From: Candidatus Rokuibacteriota bacterium
GTDB taxonomy: Bacteria > Methylomirabilota > Methylomirabilia > Rokubacteriales > CSP1-6
Assembly: GCA_016177555.1 (NCBI GenBank)
Contig: JACOVB010000457.1
Coordinates: 1 to 7,437 of the forward strand
Length of the DNA: 7,437 nt
Direction of reading: 5' to 3'
Shown piece after piece: positions 1-7,437 of the stretch (positions within the stretch are counted from its first letter, which is position 1; each line of letters opens with the position of its first letter). The notes under the pieces were generated by a model. That model searched no databases. It was given only the letters and a program-made list of their open reading frames with translations, and had not been told where the DNA came from. The position numbers and the translations under genes are program-made.

Positions 1-336
1 CATGGCGGCGGTGCCGTTGGTGGTGGTGAGCAGGAGGGTGCGGCCGCGCACGCGCTCGGGCGTGTACTCCAGCGGGGAGTTGCCGAGGTCGAAGCCGGAG
101 ATGGGATCGCCTCCACGCTCGCCTGCCAGCAACGTCTCCCCCGGAGGAAGGCCACTCGCCCGCAGGTGCGCCCGTGCGGCGGCCGCGTCGGCCACGGGAA
201 TCACGCGCCGGCAGCCGGCGGCGCAGGCCGCGACCACGGTGGTCGTCGCCCGCATCACGTCCACGACGACGGCCGTGCGTCCGGACAGGCCCAGCCCCGC
301 GAACTCGGCCGGGCTGAGCGCGACATGGAGACGCAT
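1..336 (-). CDS. comB: 2-phosphosulfolactate phosphatase (ComB family), 3' end cut by window edge
   Basis: ComB enzymes remove phosphate from 2-phospho-3-sulfolactate to give sulfolactate, a step in coenzyme M synthesis in methanogens and in sulfolactate formation in some bacteria. The first 112 residues are visible; the family is usually about 230-250 residues, so roughly half is missing. I translated this frame by hand. Family blocks are VDVMRATTT (residues 25-33), LLAGERGG (69-76), GFDLGNSPLEY (81-91) and TTTNGT (104-109). The ATG at 336 lies 20 bases after the argG stop and is the natural start, because the strand-plus-Asp block follows at the expected distance. No good Shine-Dalgarno sits close to it; the nearest purine-rich stretch overlaps the argG stop and a hairpin. 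It is probably the next cistron of the arg operon, although no link to arginine is known. Family assignment is confident; the real substrate in this organism is not. Confidence 0.88.
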   Translation of the reverse strand, partial: MRLHVALSPAEFAGLGLSGRTAVVVDVMRATTTVVAACAAGCRRVIPVADAAAARAHLRASGLPPGETLLAGERGGDPISGFDLGNSPLEYTPERVRGRTLLLTTTNGTAAM

Positions 337-356
337 GGCGGGAGCGGAGTCCCGCC
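337..356 (-). promoter_or_regulatory. Hairpin filling the argG-comB gap
   Basis: The 20-base gap between the argG stop and the comB ATG is a perfect inverted repeat: arms GGCGGGA and TCCCGCC, 7 bp each, around a 6-base loop CTCCGC. It is not followed by a T run, so it does not look like an intrinsic terminator. It begins right after the argG TGA and ends at the base before the comB ATG. It could modulate comB initiation, bring the GAGG at the argG stop closer to the start codon, or be chance in GC-rich DNA. Confidence 0.45.
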
Positions 357-1565
<1,209 letters not shown>

Positions 1566-1572
1566 GCGTCCT

Positions 1573-2484
1573 CTATCCGCCTCCCAGGAGGTGCAGGATG
1601 ATGCCCTTCTGCGCGTGGAGCCGGTTCTCCGCCTGATCGAACACCACGCTCTGCGGCCCGTCGAGGACCGCATCCGTGATCTCCTCCCCGCGATGCGCCG
1701 GCAGGCAGTGCATGACGAGCGCCTTCCCACCGGCGAAGCGGAGCAGCGAGTCGTTGACCTGGTAGCGCTGGAAGGCCTCCTGCCGCCGCTCGCGCTCGGC
1801 CTCCTGCCCCATGCTGATCCAGACATCGGTGTAGATGACGTCGGCGCCCTCGACGGCCTCCCGGGCCTCCACCGTGAGGCGGACCCGCCCGCCGAGGGCC
1901 CGGCAGGCGTCCAGCACGGCCGGGCTCGGCTCGTACCCCGGCGGCGTGGCCACCACCACGGTGGTGCCGGTGAGGGCGGCCAGAAGCAGCACCGAGTGGC
2001 AGACATTGTTGCCGTCGCCCACCCAGGCCAGCCGCGTGCGCGACAGATCGAGCCCCCGCTCCCACAGGGTGAAGAAGTCGGCCATGGCCTGGCAGGGATG
2101 CTCGAGGTCCGATAAGCCGTTGATCACGGGGACGGAGGCGTGGCGCGCCAGCTCCTCAACGGTCCGGTGGGAGAAGACGCGCGCGGTCACGATGTCCACC
2201 CAGCGCGAGAGGTTCCGGGCGATGTCGGGCACCGACTCCCGCTTGCCGAAGCCGATCTCCTGAGCGGCCAGGTACACGCATGATCCGCCCAGCTGCACCA
2301 TGCCGACCTCGAAGGTGACGCGCGTCCTGAGCGACGGCTTCTCGAAGATGAGGGCCATGGTGCGGCCCGCGAGCGCCGCCCCTCCCTCGCGCGCCTTCTG
2401 GCGAGCCTTGAGCTCGGCGGTGAGGCGGAAGAGGCGCTGCACCTCGTCCCCCTCGAGATCGCGGATGGACAGGAAGTGCTTCAC
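1573..2484 (-). CDS. argF: Ornithine carbamoyltransferase
   Basis: It transfers the carbamoyl group from carbamoyl phosphate to ornithine to form citrulline. The product is 303 residues, in the usual range of 300-335. The carbamoyl-phosphate site is SLRTR (51-55), then HPCQAMAD (129-136), the VGDGNN strand (156-161), and the two ornithine-specific blocks DVWISMGQE (220-228) and HCLP (259-262). The SMG and HCLP blocks favour ornithine carbamoyltransferase over N-acetylornithine, succinylornithine or aspartate transcarbamylases. The second residue of the SxRT motif is Leu rather than the textbook Thr/Gly; from memory Thermus-type enzymes share this. The start is a GTG at 2484 whose last two bases and the next base form the argD stop (GTGA overlap). 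There is no purine-rich site close upstream, so initiation probably depends on ribosomes finishing argD. Confidence 0.97.
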   Translation of the reverse strand: MKHFLSIRDLEGDEVQRLFRLTAELKARQKAREGGAALAGRTMALIFEKPSLRTRVTFEVGMVQLGGSCVYLAAQEIGFGKRESVPDIARNLSRWVDIVTARVFSHRTVEELARHASVPVINGLSDLEHPCQAMADFFTLWERGLDLSRTRLAWVGDGNNVCHSVLLLAALTGTTVVVATPPGYEPSPAVLDACRALGGRVRLTVEAREAVEGADVIYTDVWISMGQEAERERRQEAFQRYQVNDSLLRFAGGKALVMHCLPAHRGEEITDAVLDGPQSVVFDQAENRLHAQKGIILHLLGGG

Positions 2485-3680
2485 CGCGCGAGGGCCCCCA
2501 GCGCGTCCCCGACGATTCCCACCGCCCGGTTCACCTCGGCCTCGCTGACGATGAGCGGCGGCGCGAGCCGCATCATGTTGTCCCCCGCGGTCAGCACGAG
2601 GAGACCCCGCTCGCGGCACGCCGTGACCACGTCGCCGATCGGCGGCACCATATCCATCCCGATGAGGAGACCCCGGCCGCGGACCTCCTTGACCAGGCCG
2701 GGGGCACGGGTCCGCACCACCTCCAGACGCTCCAGCAAGAGGCGTCCCATGCGGCCCGCTTTGTCGGGGAGGTTCTCCTCCAGGAGCGTCGTCAGCACGG
2801 TCAGCCCCACGGCCGTCGCCAGCGGGTTGCCCCCGAAGGTGGTCCCGTGGCTGCCGGGAGTGAAGACGCGCGCCACCTCTTCCGTCGCCAGCGTGGCGCC
2901 GATGGGCACGCCGTTGGCGAGGGCCTTGGCCACCGTCATGATGTCCGGGGTGATCCCCGCGTGCTCGTAGCACCAGAGCCGGCCCGTCCGGCCCATGCCG
3001 GTCTGGATCTCGTCGAGAATCAGCGCGATGCCGGCCTCGTCGCAGAGCTTCCGGAGCCCGGGCAGATAGCCGTCGTCGGGAATGTTCACCCCGCCCTCGC
3101 CCTGGATGGGCTCCACCAGCACGCCGGCGGTCCGGCTGTCGATGGCCCGCTCCAGCGCCGTGAGGTCGTTGAAGGCGACGTACTTGAAGCCCGCGGGGAG
3201 CGGCTCGAAGCCGTGGTGGTACTTGTCCTGGGCCGTGGCCGTCACCGTGGCAAGCGTGCGCCCGTGGAAGCCCCCGCGCATGCTGATGATGTCGCCCCGG
3301 TCGCTGCTGCCATGCTCCTTGGCCCACTTGCGGCAGAGCTTGATGGCGGTCTCGTTGGCCTCGGCGCCGGAGTTGGAGAAGAAGACGCGGTCGGCGAAGG
3401 AGTGGTCGCAGAGGAGCTTCGCGAGGTGGATCTGCTGCGGGATGTGGAAGTAGTTGGAGACGTGGAGCAGCGCCGTCGCCTGTTCCCGCATGGTCCCGAC
3501 GACCCTGGGGTGCGAGTGCCCGAGCGCCGTCACGGCGATGCCGCCGGTGAAGTCGAGATACTCCTTGCCGTCGGTGTCCCAGACGCGCACGCCCTCGCCG
3601 CGCACCAGCGCCACGGGGTACCGCTTGGCGAACGCCATCAGGTACTTGTCCGACCACTCCAGCAGCTGTTTGGTGTCCAC
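2481..3680 (-). CDS. argD: Acetylornithine aminotransferase
   Basis: A PLP-dependent class III aminotransferase that makes N-acetylornithine from N-acetylglutamate semialdehyde with glutamate as donor; in many bacteria the same enzyme also serves lysine synthesis. The product is 399 residues, typical. Visible blocks are GHSHP (54-58), the cofactor phosphate loop SGAEANE (104-110), GGFHGRT (136-142), the PLP-pyridine aspartate in LDEIQTGMGRTG (222-233), the Schiff-base lysine at about 252 in AKALANGVPIGA, and HGTTFGGNPL (278-287). The start is a GTG at 3680 with AGGAG six bases upstream (3687-3691), 15 bases after the argB stop; the next in-frame ATG (residue 15) would cut into the N-terminal segment. 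The gene overlaps argF by four bases. Ornithine or GABA aminotransferase are alternatives by sequence class, but the operon makes ArgD by far the best call. Confidence 0.97.
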   Translation of the reverse strand: MDTKQLLEWSDKYLMAFAKRYPVALVRGEGVRVWDTDGKEYLDFTGGIAVTALGHSHPRVVGTMREQATALLHVSNYFHIPQQIHLAKLLCDHSFADRVFFSNSGAEANETAIKLCRKWAKEHGSSDRGDIISMRGGFHGRTLATVTATAQDKYHHGFEPLPAGFKYVAFNDLTALERAIDSRTAGVLVEPIQGEGGVNIPDDGYLPGLRKLCDEAGIALILDEIQTGMGRTGRLWCYEHAGITPDIMTVAKALANGVPIGATLATEEVARVFTPGSHGTTFGGNPLATAVGLTVLTTLLEENLPDKAGRMGRLLLERLEVVRTRAPGLVKEVRGRGLLIGMDMVPPIGDVVTACRERGLLVLTAGDNMMRLAPPLIVSEAEVNRAVGIVGDALGALAR

Positions 3681-3695
3681 GCGACGCTCCTGCTC

Positions 3696-4577
3696 CTAAA
3701 GGGTGATTTCGGTGCCGACGCCTTCGCGGGTGAAGATCTCGAGCAGGAGGGCATGCGGCACGCGGCCGTCGATGATGTGCGCCTTCGCCGCCCCGCCTTC
3801 CAGCGCGCGCAGCGCCGACTCCACCTTGGGCAGCATGCCCCCGTCGATGACGCTGGCCTTGATCAGCCGCGCGGCGTCCTCGCGGGTGAGCGTCGAGATG
3901 AGCTGGCCGTCCTCGCCCGCGATCCCCTTCACGTCCGTCAGGTGCACCAGCTTCTCGGCCCGCAGTGCCGCCGCCACCTCGCCGGCCACGAGGTCTGCGT
4001 TGATGTTGTAGGTCTCGCCCTCGGCGCCGACGCCCACGGGCGCGATCACCGGGATGAGGCCGTTGTCCTCGAGCAGCGCGATCACCTCCGGGTTGATCGC
4101 CTCCACCTCGCCCACGAGCCCGATGTCCACCAGGCTGCCGTCGGGGGCGCGGTGCATCCGCTTCCGCGCGCGGATCAGGTTCCCGTCCTTGCCCGACAGC
4201 CCCACCGCCCGGCCGCCGTGCAGGTTGATGAGCCCCACGATCTCCTTGTTGATCTTGCCGACGAGCACCATCTCGACGATCTCGACGGTCTCGGCGTCCG
4301 TGACGCGCATGCCGCCCACGAACCGGGGCTCCTTGCCGAGCCGCTTCATGAACGCCCCGATCTGCGGCCCGCCGCCGTGCACGATCACGGGCCGGATGCC
4401 GACCAGGCGCAGCAGCAGCACGTCCCGGGCGAAGTGCTCCTTGAGGGGCCCCTGCTCCATGGCCGCCCCGCCGTACTTGATGACGACGCTCTTGCCCTGG
4501 AACTCGCGGATATAGGGCAGGGCCTCGAGGAGGATCTCGGCCCGCTGGATGATGCCGGCCATCTCGTGCATGGGCAT
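3696..4577 (-). CDS. argB: N-acetylglutamate kinase, arginine-sensitive type
   Basis: It phosphorylates N-acetylglutamate, the second and often controlling step of arginine synthesis, in the amino-acid-kinase fold. Length is 293 residues. Motifs are IKYGG (33-37, catalytic Lys34), HGGGP (67-71), the substrate Arg in GMRVTD (89-94), NINAD (191-195) and the transition-state Lys251 in GGMLPK. Two features mark the arginine-inhibited subtype: an N-terminal helix (about residues 8-28, [14 protein letters not shown]), absent from the short E. coli type, and the C-terminal [12 protein letters not shown] (280-291). The ATG at 4577 has AGG seven bases upstream and lies 8 bases after the hslU stop; in-frame ATGs at codons 3 and 6 are possible alternatives and would change only the extreme N-terminus. 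Feedback inhibition by arginine is inference from these subtype features. Confidence 0.97.
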   Translation of the reverse strand: MPMHEMAGIIQRAEILLEALPYIREFQGKSVVIKYGGAAMEQGPLKEHFARDVLLLRLVGIRPVIVHGGGPQIGAFMKRLGKEPRFVGGMRVTDAETVEIVEMVLVGKINKEIVGLINLHGGRAVGLSGKDGNLIRARKRMHRAPDGSLVDIGLVGEVEAINPEVIALLEDNGLIPVIAPVGVGAEGETYNINADLVAGEVAAALRAEKLVHLTDVKGIAGEDGQLISTLTREDAARLIKASVIDGGMLPKVESALRALEGGAAKAHIIDGRVPHALLLEIFTREGVGTEITL

Positions 4578-4585
4578 GGTTGTGC

Positions 4586-5938
4586 CTAGAGGATGTACCG
4601 CGACAGGTCCTCGTCCTGGAGGACCTCGGCCAGCCGCGCCTGCACGTAGTCCGCGTCGATGACGATCTCCTTGCCTGCCATGTCCGGAGCCGAGAACGAG
4701 ATCTCGTCCAGGACCTTCTCCATGATCGTGTAGAGCCGCCGCGCCCCGATGTTCTCCGTCCGCTGGTTTACCAGGGAGGCGATCTCGGCCACGGCCTCCA
4801 CGGCGTCGGGCTTGAACTGGAGCGAGACGCCCTCCGTCTTCAGCAGCTCCACGTACTGGCGGGTCAGGGCGTTCTCCGGCTCGCTCAGAATGCGGACAAA
4901 GTCCCCGCGCGTCAAGGGCTCAAGCTCCACCCGGATGGGGAAGCGGCCCTGCAGCTCCGGGATGAGGTCGGAGGGCTTCGCCACGTGGAAGGCGCCCGCG
5001 GCGATGAACAGGATGTGGTCCGTGCGCACCATCCCGTACTTGGTCGTCACCGTGGAGCCCTCCACGATGGGCAGGAGATCCCGCTGCACCCCCTGCCGGG
5101 AGACCTCCGGCCCGTGCCCGCCCTCGCGCCCCGCGATCTTGTCCAGCTCGTCCAGGAAGATGATCCCGGAGTTCTCCACGCGCACGATGGCCTGCGCCAC
5201 GGCCTCCTCCGCGTCCACGAGCTTCTGGGCCTCCTCCTGCTCGAGGAGCCGGCGGGCCTCCCCGATCTTGAGCCGGCGCCGCCGGGTCCGGCCGGGGAGG
5301 ATCTGGGACAGCATGTCCTTGAGGTTGATGCCGACCTCCTCCATCCCCTGCCCCGAGAAGACCTGAAGCATCGGGTTCGACTGGTCGGACACGTCCATCT
5401 CGATGGCGCGATCGTCGAGCTTGCCGGCCCGCAGCTGGGCCCGGAGCTTCTCCCGCGTGGCGTCCCGGGAGGCGTCCTGGGACACCTCCTCGAGGGTGCT
5501 ACTCGTGAAGGCCTCGCCGGGCCGGCGCGGCAGCAGGAGGTCCAGCAGCCGCTCCTCGGCCTGGGCCTCGGCTTTTTCCCGCACCGCCGCCGCCATCTCG
5601 GCCTTCACCATGGTCACCGAGAGCTCCGTCAGGTCGCGGATCATGGACTCCACGTCCCGGCCCACGTAACCCACCTCGGTGTACTTGGAGGCCTCGACCT
5701 TGAGGAAGGGCGCCTGGGAGAGCTTGGCGAGCCGCCGGGCGATCTCCGTCTTCCCGACGCCCGTGGGCCCGATCATGATGATGTTCTTCGGCGCCACCTC
5801 GTCCCGCAGCCCCGGCGGCAGGTTCTGGCGGCGCCAGCGGTTCCTGAGCGCGATGGCCACGGCGCGCTTGGCCCGCTCCTGGCCCACGATGTACCGGTCC
5901 AGCTCGGTGACGATCTGGGCGGGCGTGAGCGCGTTCAT
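4586..5938 (-). CDS. hslU: HslU (ClpY), ATPase subunit of the HslVU protease
   Basis: This AAA+ unfoldase forms a hexameric ring that unfolds substrates and feeds them into HslV in the cytoplasm. From the ATG at 5938 the protein is 450 residues, close to E. coli HslU (443). Walker A is GPTGVGKT (57-64), the substrate-gripping pore loop is GYVG (90-93), and the intermediate domain spans roughly 110-230. Walker B is IIFLDELDK (259-267), the sensor-2 region is IGARR (397-401), and the tail DEDLSRYIL, which docks into HslV, is intact. This ATG is chosen because [20 protein letters not shown] lines up with the family N-terminus ([20 protein letters not shown] in E. coli); a TTG at 5992 would add 18 residues read from the 62-bp repeat. 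The ATG overlaps the stop of an upstream 21-codon frame (ATGA), with only a weak AGG eight bases upstream. argB follows after 8 bases. Confidence 0.98.
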   Translation of the reverse strand: MNALTPAQIVTELDRYIVGQERAKRAVAIALRNRWRRQNLPPGLRDEVAPKNIIMIGPTGVGKTEIARRLAKLSQAPFLKVEASKYTEVGYVGRDVESMIRDLTELSVTMVKAEMAAAVREKAEAQAEERLLDLLLPRRPGEAFTSSTLEEVSQDASRDATREKLRAQLRAGKLDDRAIEMDVSDQSNPMLQVFSGQGMEEVGINLKDMLSQILPGRTRRRRLKIGEARRLLEQEEAQKLVDAEEAVAQAIVRVENSGIIFLDELDKIAGREGGHGPEVSRQGVQRDLLPIVEGSTVTTKYGMVRTDHILFIAAGAFHVAKPSDLIPELQGRFPIRVELEPLTRGDFVRILSEPENALTRQYVELLKTEGVSLQFKPDAVEAVAEIASLVNQRTENIGARRLYTIMEKVLDEISFSAPDMAGKEIVIDADYVQARLAEVLQDEDLSRYIL

Positions 5939-6000
5939 CCGGGTCGCCTGAATGTGGATGACTTCACCTCGCGGCTGGGCTTCTTCGCGCAAGCGCTCAT
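5935..6000 (-). CDS. Putative 21-codon mini-ORF 3, coupled to hslU
   Basis: This frame begins [10 protein letters not shown], has Glu at residue 11 where the other two copies have Lys, and ends in RRPG before a TGA. The TGA overlaps the hslU ATG (ATGA), so a ribosome finishing here could restart on hslU. Its own ATG overlaps the stop of the preceding mini-ORF, with AGG eight bases upstream inside the repeat. The peptide is unlike any family I recognise. The frame may matter only as a path for ribosomes rather than for its product, or may be fortuitous. Confidence 0.3.
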   Translation of the reverse strand: MSACAKKPSREVKSSTFRRPG

Positions 6001-6062
6001 CCGGGTCGCCTGAATGTGGATGACTTCACCTTGCGGCTGGGCTTCTTCGCGCAAGCGCTCAT
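5997..6062 (-). CDS. Putative 21-codon mini-ORF 2
   Basis: Identical in sequence to mini-ORF 1: 21 residues starting [10 protein letters not shown], with seven Lys/Arg and no acidic residue, so strongly basic. The ATG overlaps the stop of mini-ORF 1 and the TGA overlaps the ATG of mini-ORF 3, both as ATGA. A weak AGG lies eight bases before the start. Because the unit is 62 bp and the frame is 21 codons plus stop with a 4-base overlap, any copy number keeps the chain intact. No known product is recognised. Confidence 0.3.
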   Translation of the reverse strand: MSACAKKPSRKVKSSTFRRPG

Positions 6063-6124
6063 CCGGGTCGCCTGAATGTGGATGACTTCACCTTGCGGCT
6101 GGGCTTCTTCGCGCAAGCGCTCAT
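6059..6124 (-). CDS. Putative 21-codon mini-ORF 1, overlapping the hslV stop
   Basis: The ATG at 6124 overlaps the hslV TGA (GAATGA), and a strong Shine-Dalgarno GAGGTG (6130-6135) lies five bases upstream within the last codons of hslV. This is the best ribosome site in the hslV-hslU junction, better than the one before hslU itself. The frame encodes a basic peptide ([10 protein letters not shown]..., ending RRPG) and stops in an ATGA that starts the next copy. Translation initiation here is likely on sequence grounds; a function for the peptide is unsupported. Confidence 0.4.
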   Translation of the reverse strand: MSACAKKPSRKVKSSTFRRPG

Positions 6125-6675
6125 TCGAGCACCTCGACCGTGATGTGGTCGTTGGTGTAGACGCAGATCTCCGCCGCGATGCGGAGGGCCTGCTCGGCGA
6201 TGGCCGTGGCATCCAGCTCGGAGTGCGCGCAGAGAGCGCGCGCGGCGGCCAGCGCATAGGGCCCGCCGGAGCCGATGCCGATCAGCCCGTCGTCGGGCTC
6301 GATGACGTCGCCCGTGCCCGAGATGATGAAGGACGACTCGGCGTCCGCCACCGCCAGCAAGGCCTCGAGGCGGCGCAGCACGCGGTCGAGCCGCCAGTCC
6401 TTGGCCAGCTCCACGGCCGCCCGCGGCAGGTTCCCGCGATGCTCCTCGAGCTTGGACTCGAACTTGCCGAAGAGCGTGAAGGCGTCCGCCGCCGCGCCGG
6501 CGAAGCCGGCGAGCACCCGGCCGTGGTGGATCTTCCGGACCTTCCGCGCCGCGGCCTTGACCACCGTCTGCCCGATGGACACCTGCCCGTCTCCGCCGAT
6601 GGCCACATGGCCCCGGTGGCGGACGCAGAGCACCGTCGTGGCGTGGAAGCGCGAGAGCCCGTCGAGGTCCCTCAT
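6121..6675 (-). CDS. hslV: HslV (ClpQ), threonine peptidase subunit of HslVU
   Basis: HslV is the proteasome-like peptidase that forms a double hexamer capped by HslU. The protein is 184 residues, against 176 in E. coli. Alignment with E. coli places the catalytic Thr1 at residue 13 (HATTVLCVR), the active-site Asp17 at Asp29 (GGDGQ) and Lys33 at Lys45 (ARKVRK); GSGGPY (135-140) and AVELAKDW (87-94) are also present. A 12-residue propeptide [12 protein letters not shown] therefore precedes the nucleophile and must be removed. No ATG, GTG or TTG codon lies between Met1 and Thr13, so a shorter start is not available. The start ATG at 6675 overlaps the xerC stop (ATGA) and has GAGGG four bases upstream (6680-6684). 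The stop overlaps the first ATG of the repeat array. The FHATT pre-sequence recalls the Bacillus CodW type. Confidence 0.98.
   Translation of the reverse strand: MRDLDGLSRFHATTVLCVRHRGHVAIGGDGQVSIGQTVVKAAARKVRKIHHGRVLAGFAGAAADAFTLFGKFESKLEEHRGNLPRAAVELAKDWRLDRVLRRLEALLAVADAESSFIISGTGDVIEPDDGLIGIGSGGPYALAAARALCAHSELDATAIAEQALRIAAEICVYTNDHITVEVLE
6130..6135 (-). promoter_or_regulatory. Shine-Dalgarno GAGGTG at the end of hslV
   Basis: GAGGTG sits five bases before the ATG at 6124, which overlaps the hslV stop. This placement is ideal for initiation. It points to an ATG that now begins a 21-codon frame instead of hslU, suggesting either that hslU once began here or that the mini-ORFs are translated. 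Confidence 0.6.
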
Positions 6676-7437
6676 GTCGCCCTCGGATGCGCCCTGTCGT
6701 ACACCTTCATCAGATGTTCGGGGCTCACATGGGTGTACCGCTGGGTGGTGGACAGGCGGCGATGCCCCAGGAGCTCCTGGATGAGCCGCAGGTCGGCCCC
6801 CTCGCCCAGCATGTGGGTGGCGAAGGTGTGGCGCAAGGTGTGAGGCGACACGCGCCGGGTGATCCCGGCGGCGCGGGCCAGCCGCTTCACGATCCGGTGG
6901 ACGCTGCGCGTCGTGAGCCGGCCTCCCCTGTGGTTCCGGAACAGCGCCCCCCGCCCCTCCCCGCGAAGGGCCAGGTAGGCGTCGAGCGCGGCGAGCGCCT
7001 CATCGCCGACGGGCACCACCCGCTCCTTGTCTCCCTTGCCGAGGACCCGGACCGTCGCGCGGTGCCGATCCAGGTCATCGAGATCGAGACCGCAGCACTC
7101 GGCGACGCGCAGTCCGCTCGCGTAGAGCAGTTCCAGGAGCGCGTGGTCCCGGCGTCCGGCCCCGGAGGCGTCCACGGGCCGGTCCAGCAGCTCCTTCGAC
7201 TCGTCCTTGGGGAGGAAGGACGGCAGCCGGCGCGGCGCGCTCGGCGTCCGCACCTGTCGGGCGGGGTTGCTCTCGAGGAGCCCGCGGCGCGTGAGGAACC
7301 GGAAGCAGCTCCTCACCGAGGCGAGCTTGCGCGCGATGCTGCTCTTGGCGAGCCGCCGCTGATACAGCCGCACCAGATACGCCCGCAGGAGCCGCGCGTC
7401 CACCTCCGTGAGCCCGCGGACGCCCTGCTCCCGGAGG
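6672..7437 (-). CDS. xerC: Tyrosine recombinase XerC, 5' end cut by window edge
   Basis: XerC, with XerD, resolves chromosome dimers at dif during cell division by strand exchange through a covalent phosphotyrosine. About 254 residues are visible; full-length enzymes are near 300, so some 45 N-terminal residues lie beyond 7437. The frame is open to the edge and reads [17 protein letters not shown], matching the N-terminal core-binding domain, so the GTG at 7403 is internal. Numbering from that GTG, the catalytic set is complete: Arg99 (SGLRVAE), Lys123 ([11 protein letters not shown]), His188 and Arg191 ([11 protein letters not shown]), His214 ([11 protein letters not shown]) and the nucleophile Tyr223 (RYTHV). 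The name XerC rather than XerD rests on its place before hslVU, as in the Bacillus codV-codW-codX cluster. Its TGA overlaps the hslV ATG. Confidence 0.93.
   Translation of the reverse strand, partial: LREQGVRGLTEVDARLLRAYLVRLYQRRLAKSSIARKLASVRSCFRFLTRRGLLESNPARQVRTPSAPRRLPSFLPKDESKELLDRPVDASGAGRRDHALLELLYASGLRVAECCGLDLDDLDRHRATVRVLGKGDKERVVPVGDEALAALDAYLALRGEGRGALFRNHRGGRLTTRSVHRIVKRLARAAGITRRVSPHTLRHTFATHMLGEGADLRLIQELLGHRRLSTTQRYTHVSPEHLMKVYDRAHPRAT

Larger units (their letters stand above)
5935..6120 (-). repeat. Three tandem copies of a 62-bp unit between hslV and hslU
   Basis: Three head-to-tail units occupy 5935-5996, 5997-6058 and 6059-6120. The two units nearer hslV are identical; the unit next to hslU differs at one base (C at 5970 against T at 6032 and 6094 on the plus strand). 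Each unit starts, on the coding strand, at an ATGA. The first ATGA includes the hslV stop and the last is the hslU start codon. The junction words are ATGAGCGC inside the array and ATGAACGC at hslU, a near-identity that could have served as microhomology for the duplication. There are no spacers, so it is not a CRISPR array. Near-perfect identity suggests recent expansion, active copy-number change, or an assembly artefact. Confidence 0.97.

Noticed and set aside
2320..2334. Leu in place of Thr in the ArgF SxRT motif as a sign of altered substrate
   Set aside because: The ornithine-specific SMG and HCLP blocks are intact, and SLRTR is a variant I recall in Thermus-type ornithine carbamoyltransferases.
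1573..3657. A 694-residue open frame that looks like an ArgF fusion protein
   Set aside because: Its N-terminal half is argD DNA read out of frame (low-complexity Arg/Gly/Pro); the true argF starts at the GTG at 2484.
5939..5992. HslU starting at a TTG at 5992 with 18 more residues
   Set aside because: The added segment is the repeat read in another frame, while the ATG at 5938 aligns with the known HslU N-terminus.
2847..6013. Very long plus-strand open frames (2847-4589 and 4580-6013)
   Set aside because: They lie antisense to argD, argB and hslU, have His/Asp/Leu-rich shadow composition with no recognisable domain, and arise from GC-rich codon bias on the opposite strand.
5935..6120. Repeat array as a CRISPR or phage-type att site
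   Set aside because: Units are directly abutting with no spacers, and the edges are translation start/stop words. XerC is nearby, but nothing resembles the dif inverted arms.
7401..7403. GTG at 7403 as the xerC start
   Set aside because: The frame stays open to the window edge and the extra residues match the XerC N-terminal domain; starting here would remove a large part of that domain.

Overview
The window is a dense, one-directional block from a high-GC bacterial genome. All eight protein genes are on the minus strand, with no intergenic gap above 20 bases apart from the hslV-hslU spacer. Read in the direction of transcription (right to left) the order is xerC (5' end outside the window), hslV, hslU, argB, argD, argF, argG and comB (3' end outside the window). 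Strong GC bias at third codon positions and the joining of an HslVU protease operon to argB-argD-argF-argG fit a deltaproteobacterium-like or Rokubacteria/NC10-like lineage. This placement is inference from gene order and composition; there is no rRNA or other marker in the window.

Right part (about 5935-7437): xerC, hslV and hslU form the conserved recombinase-protease cluster known from Bacillus as codV-codW-codX. xerC and hslV overlap by an ATGA. HslV carries an unusually long propeptide of about 12 residues before its catalytic threonine. Between hslV and hslU lies the strangest part of the window: a perfect-period 62-bp sequence repeated three times. Each unit runs exactly from one ATGA to the next, so hslV, three nearly identical 21-codon open frames and hslU are linked by four successive stop/start overlaps.

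Left part (1-4577): argB, argD, argF and argG encode four steps of arginine synthesis: N-acetylglutamate kinase, acetylornithine aminotransferase, ornithine carbamoyltransferase and argininosuccinate synthase. ArgB has the N-terminal helix and C-terminal signature of arginine-inhibited enzymes, so pathway flux is probably feedback-controlled there. Where argH might be expected next, the operon continues after a 20-base gap, which is itself a perfect hairpin, into the start of a ComB-type 2-phosphosulfolactate phosphatase.

No promoter, terminator, tRNA, rRNA, insertion sequence or CRISPR array was found. The most parsimonious reading is one long transcript, with much of the translation coupled by overlapping or closely spaced genes. 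The enzymes themselves look ordinary and intact; the novelty lies in the hslV-hslU repeat relay.
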